Origin: an uncultured Sulfitobacter sp.
Lineage (GTDB): Bacteria > Pseudomonadota > Alphaproteobacteria > Rhodobacterales > Rhodobacteraceae
DNA: 64,000 bases
Assembly: GCF_947502895.1 (NCBI RefSeq)
Contig: NZ_CANNBM010000003.1
Span: forward strand, 248,001 to 312,000
Reading direction: 5' to 3'
Shown here: piece after piece, positions 34,814-45,874 of the stretch
Layout: each line of letters starts with the position of its first letter
How positions within the stretch are numbered: the first letter of the stretch is position 1
Notes under the pieces: model-generated
Database searches by the model: none
What the model was told of the DNA's origin: nothing
Seen by the model: the letters and a program-made list of their open reading frames with translations, nothing else
Translations under genes and position numbers: made by a program

Positions 34814-36327
34814 ATCGCCCCCTCCGCCGCTGCCCGCGCTTTCAATTCCCGCCGGATCACCTTACCCGTCACCGTCATTGGCAACGCCTCTAAAAATTCG
34901 ATTTCTCTTGGATAAGAATAGCTTGCCAGCCGCTCCTTAACCCATTTCTGAAGCACGGAAGCACTCACATCCGCGCCCTCCTTCAGGACCACATAAGCCT
35001 TCACAATTTCCGTGCGCAGCGCATCAGGTTTGCCCACAACCCCCACCGTCGCCACGCACGGATGAGTCAGCAAACAATCCTCGATCTCGGCTGGTCCAAT
35101 GCGGTAGCCACTGGAGGTAATCACATCATCCTCGCGCCCCACAAAGCGCAGGAAATCGCCCTCCCAAACGCCGCGATCCCCCGTCAGCATCCAGTCGCCG
35201 CGAAACTTTGCCGCCGTCTCCTCGGGCCGCCGCCAATATTCCAGCATCATTGACGCAGCCCCGCGCCGAACGGCCACATCGCCCTCGCCGTCCGTGGGCG
35301 CCTCCCCGTCCAGCACAGCAATATCGAACCCCGACACCGCCTTGCCAATGCAGCCTGCACGCGCCTCAAACGCAGCGCCACAACTGCTTGCCATCATGTT
35401 GCATTCGGTCTGGCCATAGAACTCGTTGATCTCCACGCCCAGCGCCTCGCGCCCCCACGCAAGCATCTGTGCGCCCAGCGGCTCTCCACCGCTAGCGACA
35501 GAGCGCAGACCATCAATCCGCGCACTCGCTGCTTTTAGCATGCGCAGAGCCGTCGGCGGAAAAAACACATTACGTACAGCGCCTTGAGCGACGATACGCT
35601 GACACTCCGGCACATCAAATTTCGCCATCCGCGCCGCCACCACTGGCACACCCAGCGCCAGCGCAGGCATTGCCACGTCAAACAGCCCACCGATCCATGC
35701 CCAGTCAGCGGGGGTCCAAAGACAATCACCCTCCTGACCCAGATAATCATGGCTCATCGCGACACCGGGCAGATGACCTGTCAGAACGCGATGTCCGTGC
35801 AGCGCCCCTTTGGGTGCGCCCGTTGTGCCAGAGGTATAGATCAGAACGGCAGGATCATCAGGGCCAGTCTCCGCAAATGCTACAGGTCCACCGTCGATCC
35901 CCGCTTGATCCGCGATCCAAGGCTGCGCCAGATCGCCAAGCAGCCTAGCCCCCTCTGCGTCTGTCAGGACAATGCGCGCGCCAGCATCCCCGACCCGCGA
36001 AGCCAGTGCATCATGCTTGAACAGCTTGAACAAAGGCACTGAAATTGCGCCAATTTTCCAGATTGCCAGATGCGCTGCCAGACACCACGGCGACTGGCTC
36101 AACAACACGCCGACACGGTCACCTGTACCGACCTGAGCCTGTAGTGCACGTGCCAAACCGTCAACCATATCGCCCAGCATGGCATGGGTCACGTCGCGCC
36201 GTGCCTTCCCTGTCAGATCGATCACCGCAACATCGTCCGACGGCTGGTTGAGACATTGCCGTGCCATGTTGAGCTGCGCAGGAATGTCCCAGCGCCCCTC
36301 CCCAACAAGGCCCGGCAAATGTGCCAT
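34810..36327 (-). CDS. AMP-dependent acyl-CoA synthetase
   Basis: A 505-residue adenylate-forming enzyme. The phosphate loop IYTSGTTGAPKGALHG, the A5-type NEFYGQTECN and TGDRG, and the C-terminal catalytic lysine in TVTGKVIRRELK are all present. In the leucine operon it may activate isovalerate, 3-methylcrotonate or acetoacetate to CoA esters; the substrate cannot be fixed from sequence. It starts 25 bases after liuA. Confidence 0.9.
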   Translation of the reverse strand: MAHLPGLVGEGRWDIPAQLNMARQCLNQPSDDVAVIDLTGKARRDVTHAMLGDMVDGLARALQAQVGTGDRVGVLLSQSPWCLAAHLAIWKIGAISVPLFKLFKHDALASRVGDAGARIVLTDAEGARLLGDLAQPWIADQAGIDGGPVAFAETGPDDPAVLIYTSGTTGAPKGALHGHRVLTGHLPGVAMSHDYLGQEGDCLWTPADWAWIGGLFDVAMPALALGVPVVAARMAKFDVPECQRIVAQGAVRNVFFPPTALRMLKAASARIDGLRSVASGGEPLGAQMLAWGREALGVEINEFYGQTECNMMASSCGAAFEARAGCIGKAVSGFDIAVLDGEAPTDGEGDVAVRRGAASMMLEYWRRPEETAAKFRGDWMLTGDRGVWEGDFLRFVGREDDVITSSGYRIGPAEIEDCLLTHPCVATVGVVGKPDALRTEIVKAYVVLKEGADVSASVLQKWVKERLASYSYPREIEFLEALPMTVTGKVIRRELKARAAAEGAI

Positions 36328-36352
36328 TATGTTATCTCCGCGCGCGCCCGCG

Positions 36353-37516
36353 TCACGACATCGCCGCCATCATTTCGCGTCCCACCAGCATCCGCCGGAT
36401 CTCGGACGTTCCCGCCCCGATCTCCATCAACTTGGCATCGCGGAAAATACGCGCGACGGGGTTGTCGCTCAGATAGCCTGCACCGCCCATCGCCTGCACT
36501 GCCTGATGCGCCTGCACCATCGCCTGCTCGGAGGCATAAAGACAGCAGGCCGCCGCGTCCGCACGGGTAACATCCCCGCGGTCACACGCCTTAGCCACTT
36601 CGTACACATAGGCGCGTGCCGAGTTCATGGCCGTATACATATCCGCCATCTTTCCCTGCATCAGCTGAAAGCTGCCAACAGGTTGACCGAACTGTTTTCG
36701 CTCCGCCATATAGGGCATGATCTCGTCCAGACAGGCCGCCATGATCCCCAGACCAATGCCCGCCAGCACAACGCGTTCATAGTCCAGACCGGACATAAGC
36801 ACGGCCACACCGCGGCCCTCCTCGCCCAAAACATTCTCGAACGGCACTTCGCAATCGTCAAAGATAAGCTCGGCAGTGTTTGATCCGCGCATCCCCAACT
36901 TGTCAAAATGCGGGCTGGTCGTGAAACCTGCCATGCTCTTTTCGATCAAAAATGCCGTGATGCCCTTGGACCCCGCATATGGATCAGTCTTGGCATAAAC
37001 CACCAGCGTTTCGGCGTCACACCCATTGGTGATCCAGTATTTATTCCCGTTCAGTCGGTAGTGGTCGTTGCGCTTTTCCGCCGCCAGCTTCATCGAAACA
37101 ACGTCCGATCCAGCTCCGGTCTCCGACATGGCCAGAGAGCCTACATGCCTTCCTGCACATAAATCAGGCAGGTACTTCGCCTTCTGGGCATCAGTGCCGT
37201 TTAAACTGATCTGGTTCACGCATAGGTTCGAATGCGCCCCGTAAGACAAGGAGACCGATGCGCTGGCACGCGCAATCTCCTCCACCGCTACCGTATGGGC
37301 AAGATAGCCCATACCACTGCCACCATATTTTTCGTCCACGGTCACACCGAGAAGACCGAGCTCACCCATTTCTTCCCACAGTTCTGCAGGAAATAGATTG
37401 GCTTCATCGATACCCTTCGCCATCGGGCGCAAGCGCTCCTGCGCCCAGCGATGCACCATTTCGCGCAACGCACCGACATCTTCGCCCAGATCAAAATTCA
37501 TAGTTGCGTTGAACAT
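36353..37516 (-). CDS. liuA: Isovaleryl-CoA dehydrogenase
   Basis: FAD acyl-CoA dehydrogenase that converts isovaleryl-CoA to 3-methylcrotonyl-CoA. The 387-residue protein has SLAMSETGAGSDVVSMK (FAD/substrate) and KYWITNG, and the catalytic glutamate in the helix GLDYERVVLAG, a position typical of isovaleryl- rather than short-chain dehydrogenases. The ATG at 37516 is preceded by GGGAGAG. It is the first gene of the operon; a candidate operator lies 28 bases upstream. Confidence 0.94.
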   Translation of the reverse strand: MFNATMNFDLGEDVGALREMVHRWAQERLRPMAKGIDEANLFPAELWEEMGELGLLGVTVDEKYGGSGMGYLAHTVAVEEIARASASVSLSYGAHSNLCVNQISLNGTDAQKAKYLPDLCAGRHVGSLAMSETGAGSDVVSMKLAAEKRNDHYRLNGNKYWITNGCDAETLVVYAKTDPYAGSKGITAFLIEKSMAGFTTSPHFDKLGMRGSNTAELIFDDCEVPFENVLGEEGRGVAVLMSGLDYERVVLAGIGLGIMAACLDEIMPYMAERKQFGQPVGSFQLMQGKMADMYTAMNSARAYVYEVAKACDRGDVTRADAAACCLYASEQAMVQAHQAVQAMGGAGYLSDNPVARIFRDAKLMEIGAGTSEIRRMLVGREMMAAMS

Positions 37517-37543
37517 GGAAACTCTCCCGTGATCCGAATTTAT

Positions 37544-37557
37544 TGAACACTTGTTCA
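37544..37557 (-). promoter_or_regulatory. Candidate operator of the leucine operon
   Basis: A perfect 6-bp inverted repeat TGAACA-CT-TGTTCA, 28 bases before the liuA start, in an otherwise AT-rich stretch. The size and symmetry suit a TetR- or MerR-type regulator. No regulator gene is in the window. On the minus strand AATAAA just downstream could be a -10 element. Confidence 0.5.
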
Positions 37558-37654
37558 TTACTTGCAGAACAATGCCCACAGGTCAAGCACCCTGCACCAG
37601 TAGCTCCACGTGCACGCAGCGATTGCGGACCACAACAGTCCCACTGAGCGTAAC

Positions 37655-37680
37655 ATGAAAAATGGAAAGCGCGTCAGCGC
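37655..37680 (-). terminator. Possible terminator of the aminotransferase gene
   Basis: On the minus strand GCGC-TGAC-GCGC (37669-37680) is followed by TTTCCATTTTTC, 15 bases past the stop of the DegT-like gene. The stem is short, so the call is tentative. It would insulate the liu promoter from upstream transcription. Confidence 0.45.
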
Positions 37681-37694
37681 ACATTCAGATCAAT

Positions 37695-38894
37695 TCAGAT
37701 CGCTGACTGGTAAACCCGACCGACCTCGTCGCGGATGATCCGTGCAATCAGTGCGCAATCTTCCAGCGTCAGGGTGAGTGGAACACGCATATCCACAATT
37801 CCTGCAAGTACGCGGTCACTCTGCGGCATGGGCGGCGCGTCCACATAGCGCCAGCTGTCGTACCGGCTGGTAAAGCCTACAGGCTCCGCATTGCCAAACC
37901 ACTTCAACTCAACACCGCGCGCTTTACAGCGTACCAGCAGGTCTTGCACAGCATCACCTGCCCACCCCTCCAGCAAAAACTGGATGGAAGACCCGACGAT
38001 GCTCTCTTGCTCGGGCCGATCAATCACGCGCAGACCGGGTGTGTCGCGCAACCCTGCCTCCAGCGCGTAGTACCGCGCGTTCCAGCGGTCGCATTGCGTG
38101 GCCAGATCGGCAAGCTGCGGGCGTAGAATGGCCGCACGCAGGTTGTCCATCCGCCCCGAAATATTAGGCGTCTCATAGCGGATCGTCTCGAACACTTCCG
38201 CAGGTGGTCCGGCCAGATGGGTTTCGTACAGCATATAGCTGCCCGAATACATGATCGCCCGTGCGGCGATTTCCTCGTGATCGGTGACAAGCAATCCGCC
38301 CTCACCCGAATTAACGTGCTTATAGGTCTGACATGAATAGCACCCGACAGCCCCCCAGGTCCCAGAGGGTTTGCCGTTCCACGCAGCGCCCATCGTATGG
38401 GCGCAATCCTCGATCACGGTAATACCTGCGTCATCGCAAATTTTCATCAACCGCTCCATATCGCAGATATGCCCCCGCATATGGCTCAACAACAGCACAT
38501 CGGCACGGTCGCTTTTCGCGGCAAGATCATCCAGATCCAGCACCAGATCCCGCGTCACACCAACAAACACAGGCACAGCGCCTACAGCAGCAATCGCACC
38601 GGGCACGGGGGCCAGCGTAAAGGCATTGGTCAGCACACGCGCCCCCGCCTTGACCCCAACTGCGCGCAAAGCTGTCGCCATCGCATACCCCCCCGACGCG
38701 ACCGCAAGGCAATATTTGGCACCAACGCTGGCGGCAAATTCCTGCTCCAGCAATACCGTTTCGGCCGTCTCGCCCGCCGCTGTGTTATAGCGGTGCAAAC
38801 GCCCCTGCCGCATGACCGCCACTGCCGCCTCTATCCCCGCTTCGGGGATCGGCTCTTGCTGGGTAAAGCTGCCCTTGAACACTTCACTGCCCAT
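37695..38894 (-). CDS. DegT/DnrJ/EryC1/StrS-type aminotransferase
   Basis: A 399-residue PLP enzyme of the sugar aminotransferase group. The lysine that should bind PLP is in SCQTYKHVNSGEGGLLVTD, and HMRGHICDMERLM and DCAHTMGA match the cofactor pocket. Such enzymes make amino sugars for polysaccharides or antibiotics, but no sugar dehydratase or epimerase partner is nearby. It follows the phosphatase gene by three bases on the same strand, so the pair is probably cotranscribed. Confidence 0.85.
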   Translation of the reverse strand: MGSEVFKGSFTQQEPIPEAGIEAAVAVMRQGRLHRYNTAAGETAETVLLEQEFAASVGAKYCLAVASGGYAMATALRAVGVKAGARVLTNAFTLAPVPGAIAAVGAVPVFVGVTRDLVLDLDDLAAKSDRADVLLLSHMRGHICDMERLMKICDDAGITVIEDCAHTMGAAWNGKPSGTWGAVGCYSCQTYKHVNSGEGGLLVTDHEEIAARAIMYSGSYMLYETHLAGPPAEVFETIRYETPNISGRMDNLRAAILRPQLADLATQCDRWNARYYALEAGLRDTPGLRVIDRPEQESIVGSSIQFLLEGWAGDAVQDLLVRCKARGVELKWFGNAEPVGFTSRYDSWRYVDAPPMPQSDRVLAGIVDMRVPLTLTLEDCALIARIIRDEVGRVYQSAI

Positions 38895-38897
38895 ACC

Positions 38898-39569
38898 TCA
38901 GACCCTTCCCAAAAGCCGCTCGACCATATCAGGCAGGTCGCTATAGCGCTCCAGCAACGCTTCTGGCGCAAGCGCCGCCATATCCCCCCCCGCAGGCCCG
39001 AAGGTCACAAGGATTGAGGGCACGCCTGCATTGCGGCTTGTGTTGCGGTCCGTATCGCTATCGCCCACCAGCAGGCTTTGCGCAGGATCGCCCCCCGCAC
39101 GGCGCACAGTCTCGAACAAATGCTCGGGGTCGGGCTTGCGCACATCCAGACTGTCGGCACCCAGCATGGCAGCAAACTGATCGAGTATGCCCAGCCGCGT
39201 CAGCAATTCGCGCGCCAGCCCTTCGGGCTTGTTGGTACAAATCGCAACCCGGTAGCCCCGCGTCTTCAAGACCTCCACCGCATCCATCGCTCCGTCATAG
39301 AGCCATGTATGCGTGTCGATATCACGCGCGTAATGATCCAGAAGTGCATGATAGTACTGGTCGATCAACGGGTCATCCGCTGTCCGCTCCATCCGCGACA
39401 TGCCAAGGCGCAGCATTGCCCGCCCACCGCGCAGGGCCGTGCCGGCATCCTTGGCGGGGTCCAACAGATCACCCGCGCCCATGTCGCGAAAACACGCATT
39501 GGCCGCCGCGATCAGATCGCCGCTGGTATCTGCCAATGTGCCGTCCAGATCGAACACTACTGTTTTCAT
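38898..39569 (-). CDS. gph: HAD hydrolase, probable phosphoglycolate phosphatase
   Basis: A 223-residue haloacid dehalogenase-fold phosphatase. Motif I DLDGTLADTSGDL (nucleophile Asp7), motif II ICTNKPEG and motif III GVGDSDTDRN-like (LLVGDSDTDRN) are all seen, with a helical cap between. Resembles Gph, which removes 2-phosphoglycolate, but other sugar phosphates are possible. The cotranscribed aminotransferase gives no clear hint. Confidence 0.8.
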   Translation of the reverse strand: MKTVVFDLDGTLADTSGDLIAAANACFRDMGAGDLLDPAKDAGTALRGGRAMLRLGMSRMERTADDPLIDQYYHALLDHYARDIDTHTWLYDGAMDAVEVLKTRGYRVAICTNKPEGLARELLTRLGILDQFAAMLGADSLDVRKPDPEHLFETVRRAGGDPAQSLLVGDSDTDRNTSRNAGVPSILVTFGPAGGDMAALAPEALLERYSDLPDMVERLLGRV

Positions 39570-39714
39570 CGCCGCCCCCTAAAAATCTGCCCCCTCGGCC
39601 TAGCCGCCGCTCCGCGTTGTTGCAAGCCGCAACCTTTGGTGATCCACAGCCACCTTGCGCGGACGGTGCCATAGGTTAAACAGGAAAAAACAAAAAGAGC
39701 AGACAGGACAGCAA

Positions 39715-41067
39715 ATGAACACCAGCCTGATTATCCTTGCCGCAGGCATGGGCACGCGAATGAACTCGGACTTGCCCAAGGTACTGCACCCGATCGCAGG
39801 TGATCCGATGCTGGTCCACGCCATGGCCGCTGGCGCGACACTTGGCCCCGACCATACCATAGTCGTTGCCGGCCATGGCGCTGCCGCAGTCACCGCCGCC
39901 GCGCAAGAGTTTGACGAGACTGCGACCGTCGTTGTGCAGTCAGAACAGCTGGGCACCGCCCATGCTGTAGATCAGGCCAAGGACGCACTGGCAGATTTTG
40001 ACGGCACCGCAATCGTTCTGTACGGCGACACGCCTTTCGTCTCGCCCGAAACGCTGGAGGACATGATGAGCGCCGCCGAGGGTGCCGATATTGTCGTACT
40101 GGGTTTCCAAGCCGCCGATCCCGGGCGCTACGGCCGCCTGATCATGGACGGGCTCTCGCTTGAGCGTATTGTAGAGTTCAAGGATGCAAACGAGGCCGAG
40201 CTTGCTGTGACCCTGTGCAACAGCGGCGTCATCGCGTGCAAATCATCCCTGTTGTTTGACCTTATCTCGCACGTGGGCAACGACAATGCAGCAGGCGAAT
40301 ATTATCTCACCGACATCATCGCACTGGCCCGTACACGCGGCTTGTCGGCCACTGCCGTCACCTGCCCCGAGGCCGAGACACTGGGCGTCAACTCCCGTGC
40401 GCAACTGGCCGAGGCCGAGGCGGCATTCCAGACCCGCGCCCGCGACCGCCTTCTCGAAGACGGTGTGACATTGCAAGCGCCCGAGACCGTCTTTCTGGCC
40501 CGCGACACAGTTATCGGCCGCGACACCTATATCGAGCCGAACGTCTTTTTCGGCCCCGGTGTCACGGTAGAAAGCGGCGCCCGACTCCGCGCCTTTAGCC
40601 ATCTGGAAGGCTGCCACGTAGCGCGCGGTGCGGTGATCGGCCCGTATGCCCGCCTGCGGCCTAACGCAGAAATTCAGGAAAACGCCCGCATCGGCAATTT
40701 CGTAGAGGTCAAAAACGCAGTCGTCGCCGAAGGGGCCAAGGTAAACCACCTCAGCTATATTGGTGATGCTTTCATCGGTAGCCATGCAAACATCGGCGCT
40801 GGCACCATCACTTGCAACTATGACGGCGTAATGAAACACCACACCCACATCGGATCAGGCGCATTTATCGGGTCCAACACGATGCTGGTGGCTCCTGTGC
40901 ATATTGGCGAGGGGGCGATGACGGGTTCAGGATCGGTCATCACGTCGGATGTCGAGCCGGATGCATTGGCTCTCGCCCGCGCACCGCAGGTGGAAAAGCC
41001 CGGCATGGCGCGAAAATTATTTGAAATACTTAAGGCCAAAAAGGCCAAATTACAGCGGAGCAGTTAA
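39715..41067 (+). CDS. glmU: Bifunctional UDP-GlcNAc pyrophosphorylase / glucosamine-1-P acetyltransferase
   Basis: Makes UDP-N-acetylglucosamine for peptidoglycan and LPS. The 450-residue protein starts MNTSLIILAAGMGTRM with the nucleotide-binding loop and a lysine at about 22, and its second half (from about 250) is a left-handed beta helix of hexapeptide repeats, with NYDGVMKHHTHIG near the acetyl-CoA site. The ATG at 39715 is chosen because homologues begin there. Two bases separate it from glmS. Confidence 0.96.
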   Translation: MNTSLIILAAGMGTRMNSDLPKVLHPIAGDPMLVHAMAAGATLGPDHTIVVAGHGAAAVTAAAQEFDETATVVVQSEQLGTAHAVDQAKDALADFDGTAIVLYGDTPFVSPETLEDMMSAAEGADIVVLGFQAADPGRYGRLIMDGLSLERIVEFKDANEAELAVTLCNSGVIACKSSLLFDLISHVGNDNAAGEYYLTDIIALARTRGLSATAVTCPEAETLGVNSRAQLAEAEAAFQTRARDRLLEDGVTLQAPETVFLARDTVIGRDTYIEPNVFFGPGVTVESGARLRAFSHLEGCHVARGAVIGPYARLRPNAEIQENARIGNFVEVKNAVVAEGAKVNHLSYIGDAFIGSHANIGAGTITCNYDGVMKHHTHIGSGAFIGSNTMLVAPVHIGEGAMTGSGSVITSDVEPDALALARAPQVEKPGMARKLFEILKAKKAKLQRSS

Positions 41068-41069
41068 TT

Positions 41070-42889
<1,820 letters not shown>

Positions 42890-42890
<1 letters not shown>

Positions 42891-43447
42891 TGGCCAAGCA
42901 GTTTGATCATATCAGCGATGATCACCGTGCCTTCATCGCGGCGCAGCAAATGTTCTTTTGCGGCTCTGCCGCGCAGGACGGGCGGGTCAATATCTCGCCC
43001 AAGGGGATGGACAGTCTGAGGGTACTGGGGCCTAACCGCATCATCTGGCGCAACTTGACAGGGTCGGGCAACGAAACCGCCGGTCATCTTGCGCGCATCA
43101 ACCGTATCACCCTTATGTGGTGCGGGTTCGAGACACGGCCGATGATCCTGCGCGCCTATGGCACAGCGCGCACCCTGCATCCCCGCGACGCTGAGTTTGA
43201 AGCCCTGAACGCACAGTTTCCGCCCGATTTGGGCGCGCGGCAAATCTATGATGTGAGCGTTGAGATGATGCAATCCAGCTGCGGATTTGCTGTGCCATTC
43301 TATGAGCACAAGGGCCCGCGAGAGGTGTTGAAGAACTGGAGCATCGACAAAGGCGAAGATGGTATCGCTTCCTATTGGGACACGCGTAACCGCACCACAA
43401 TCGACGGGATGCCAACGCATATCCTGCCTGACACCACGGATGCATGA
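42890..43447 (+). CDS. Pyridoxamine 5'-phosphate oxidase-like flavoprotein
   Basis: A 185-residue split-barrel protein of the PNPOx-like group, with QMFFCGSAAQDGRVNISPKG at the N-terminal barrel and NLTGSGNETAGHL at the flavin site. Such proteins bind FMN or F420 and act on varied substrates; it is not the pdxH enzyme. Its ATG overlaps the glmS stop as TAATG, so it is cotranslated, though no link to amino sugars is known. Confidence 0.8.
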
Positions 43448-44117
43448 ACCCTTCCTGACGGCCCTGCAGGCATTGGCCGACCCCGAGCGCGCCGCAGGCA
43501 TGCGCAGCTATCATAAAGTCGACCGCACCTATCTGGGTCTGACCAATCCCCAGATTAACAATCTGGTGCAGGAATGGCGCGCAGCGCTTGAATTGCCCGA
43601 CCGCATCGCACTGGCTACCGGTTTGTGGCGCACTGATATCTTCGAGGCGCGCGTGGCCGCCGCCAAGCTGCTGACCCAAGCACGTCTGCGCCCCGACGAT
43701 CACGCCGCATGGCAACTGATTGCGGGATGGCACCGCGATTTTGACAGCTGGGCCATTGCTGATCACGCCTGCATGGCAGGCCAAAAGCGACTGGTCGCCG
43801 ATCCCTCAAGGTTGGACCGTATCGAGGGTTGGACCCGATCCGAGCACATGTGGACGCGACGCGCTGCACTGGTCATCACCCTGCCATGGACCAAACAGAA
43901 CAATCCAAAGACAGAAGAGCTTGCCGCCCGCGAGCGTATTCTTGGCTGGGCCGCGACATATACCGCTGATCCCCAATGGTTTATCCAGAAATCAGTTGCA
44001 TGGTGGCTGCGCGACCTTGGCAAACGCGACCCTGAGCGAGTGCGCGCATTTCTGGCAGCACACGGTGACAAGATGAAGCCCTTTGCCCGCAAGGAAGCCC
44101 AGCGGCTGCTGAAATAA
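43440..44117 (+). CDS. DNA alkylation repair (AlkD-like) HEAT-repeat protein
   Basis: A 225-residue all-alpha protein resembling AlkC/AlkD DNA glycosylases, with SYHKVDRTYLGLTNPQI, RTDIFEARVAAAKLL and the segment WIAIADHACM-like DSWAIADHACMAG, then WWLRDLGKRDPERVRAFL. AlkD removes alkylated bases without base flipping. The ATG at 43440 overlaps the preceding gene by eight bases. The role here is inferred from the fold only. Confidence 0.8.
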   Translation: MHEPFLTALQALADPERAAGMRSYHKVDRTYLGLTNPQINNLVQEWRAALELPDRIALATGLWRTDIFEARVAAAKLLTQARLRPDDHAAWQLIAGWHRDFDSWAIADHACMAGQKRLVADPSRLDRIEGWTRSEHMWTRRAALVITLPWTKQNNPKTEELAARERILGWAATYTADPQWFIQKSVAWWLRDLGKRDPERVRAFLAAHGDKMKPFARKEAQRLLK

Positions 44118-44148
44118 ACGCTACTGCCTGCGCCTTTGGTTGGCTGCG

Positions 44149-44177
44149 GGATTGAGTTTACAGGAAAAATAAAGAAG
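44149..44177 (-). repeat. 29-bp dispersed repeat, copy B (inverted)
   Basis: On the minus strand CTTCTTTATTTTTCC followed by TGTAAACTCAATCC. It lies in the 92-base convergent gap between the AlkD-like gene and a lipoprotein gene, 31 bases after the AlkD-like stop. Confidence 0.8.
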
Positions 44178-44209
44178 CGGACATGTCGCGTAGATCGCTG
44201 GCGGGGGTG

Positions 44210-44773
44210 CTATCCGTCCAGCGTCACGTCCAGTTCGGTCAATTCTGTAAGGGATGCTTCGATCAGGCGCATGGCGGGCAACGACAAACGGCTGCCGCCG
44301 TTAGCTGGCCCGTCAATAGGGATCAGTGTTACGGCAGAGGATTTGCCATTGGCCTTGTTGGTGACCCGCCCGCTTGTTTCGGTCTTGACCAAAGGTGTTT
44401 TCAACCAGAACCCCGGCTCGGTCGGGCTGCCGAGGCTGGCGACGGTTGTGCCCAGCAGTTTGGATGTCTGCGCAGGCGCTGCGGGTGCAGCAGCCTTGGC
44501 GCGCTGTTCTTTGGTTGTCGTGTCCAGCGCCTCTTGGGTCTTGGCCGCTTTGGGGGGCGGCGGGGCGGCAGTGAGGACAGGGTCAGGCTTTACCGCTGCC
44601 ACATCAGCATCCGTTGCTTGCGGCAGATCGGGTGTCGCTGCTGCCTCACCTGTCTGTGTAGCTGTCGGCGCAGGCGCACCTGTATCCTCGGGCTGGCCCA
44701 GCCCAAGCTGTGCACACCCGCTAACAAATAGGGCGGCGGCGATTGCGGTAAGGGGATGTGTAATGCGGATCAT
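44210..44773 (-). CDS. Pro/Ala-rich lipoprotein
   Basis: A 187-residue protein with signal peptide and lipobox VSGC (Cys20). An extended Pro/Ala/Thr-rich spacer (about 25-100) leads to a conserved C-terminal region (LGTTVASLGSPTEPGFWLKT, later GGSRLSLPAMRLIEASL). Proteins like this in Rhodobacterales are sometimes mislabelled as galactarate dehydratase, for which there is no support here. Probably an envelope lipoprotein; divergent from moaA with 87 bases between. Confidence 0.7.
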   Translation of the reverse strand: MIRITHPLTAIAAALFVSGCAQLGLGQPEDTGAPAPTATQTGEAAATPDLPQATDADVAAVKPDPVLTAAPPPPKAAKTQEALDTTTKEQRAKAAAPAAPAQTSKLLGTTVASLGSPTEPGFWLKTPLVKTETSGRVTNKANGKSSAVTLIPIDGPANGGSRLSLPAMRLIEASLTELTELDVTLDG

Positions 44774-44860
44774 GCCCTATCAGTAATTCAGCTTGGCCCT
44801 GGGTCCAACCCCCTCAAATCGCGCTTGCTCCTTATCGGCACGCTCTATACCACTTGTGGC

Positions 44861-45868
44861 ATGAATGCTCCGCTGATTGATCCTTTCGCCCGTGCCATCA
44901 CATACCTGCGCGTCTCAGTGACAGATCGCTGCGATTTCCGCTGTGTTTACTGCATGTCCGAGAATATGACCTTCCTGCCCAAGCGCGAATTGCTCACGCT
45001 GGAGGAGCTGGACCGCATGTGTTCCACCTTCATCGGGCTGGGCGTGCAAAAGCTGCGCATCACCGGCGGAGAGCCGCTTGTCCGTCGTGGGATCATGACG
45101 TTCTTTGACGGGATGAAACGGCATCTGGATGCGGGAACCCTCAAAGAGCTGACACTAACCACCAATGGCAGCCAGCTGGAGAAATACGCAGCCGACCTCT
45201 ATGCTGCCGGTGTGCGCCGCGTGAATATCTCGCTCGATACGCTGGACGAGGCGAAATTTGCCGAAGTCACCCGATGGGGCCGCCTGCCACAAGTGTTGCG
45301 CGGGATCGACGCTGCACAGGCCGCTGGCCTTCGGGTGAAAATCAACGCTGTGGCGTTGAAAGGGTTCAACGAGCCCGAGCTGGCGCAAATCACCGAATGG
45401 TGCGCTGCGCGCGACATGGATTTGACGTGGATCGAGGTCATGCCGATGGGCGATATCGGCAACGAAGACCGCCTGGATCAATATTGGTCGCTCAAAGATG
45501 TGCGCGCCAAATATGCCGAACACTACACCGTCACGGATCTGGCCGAGCAGACAGGCGGCCCTGCGCGGTACGTGCGCCTTGAAGAAACCGGTCAGAAGAT
45601 CGGGTTCATCACACCGCTCAGCCATAACTTCTGCGAAAGCTGCAACCGTGTGCGTCTGACCTGCACAGGCGAGATTTACCTCTGTCTTGGTCAGGAAGAC
45701 AGTGCCGATCTGCGCGCGCCTCTTCGTGCCCACCCTGATGACGATCGCCCGCTTGAAGAAGCCATACGCGCGGCAATCGGCCTGAAACCCAAGGGCCACG
45801 ATTTTGACTATTCGCGCCAGACTGCTGGCGGTCAGATGCCCCGCCACATGAGCCATACAGGCGGCTGA
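44861..45868 (+). CDS. moaA: GTP 3',8-cyclase (molybdenum cofactor synthesis)
   Basis: Radical-SAM enzyme that starts molybdopterin synthesis from GTP. The N-terminal 4Fe-4S motif CDFRCVYCM and the C-terminal cluster motif FCESCNRVRLTCTG are intact, and the protein ends with the essential Gly-Gly (SHTGG). 335 residues is typical. The ATG at 44861 is chosen because the family begins just before LIDPFARAITYLRVSVTDRC. No other moa gene is near; waaA follows after six bases. Confidence 0.96.
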   Translation: MNAPLIDPFARAITYLRVSVTDRCDFRCVYCMSENMTFLPKRELLTLEELDRMCSTFIGLGVQKLRITGGEPLVRRGIMTFFDGMKRHLDAGTLKELTLTTNGSQLEKYAADLYAAGVRRVNISLDTLDEAKFAEVTRWGRLPQVLRGIDAAQAAGLRVKINAVALKGFNEPELAQITEWCAARDMDLTWIEVMPMGDIGNEDRLDQYWSLKDVRAKYAEHYTVTDLAEQTGGPARYVRLEETGQKIGFITPLSHNFCESCNRVRLTCTGEIYLCLGQEDSADLRAPLRAHPDDDRPLEEAIRAAIGLKPKGHDFDYSRQTAGGQMPRHMSHTGG

Positions 45869-45874
45869 CGCCCC

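Noticed and set aside
39570..39714. tRNA or small RNA gene in the gph-glmU gap
   Set aside because: No cloverleaf arms or T-loop sequence; it is most simply the divergent promoter region.
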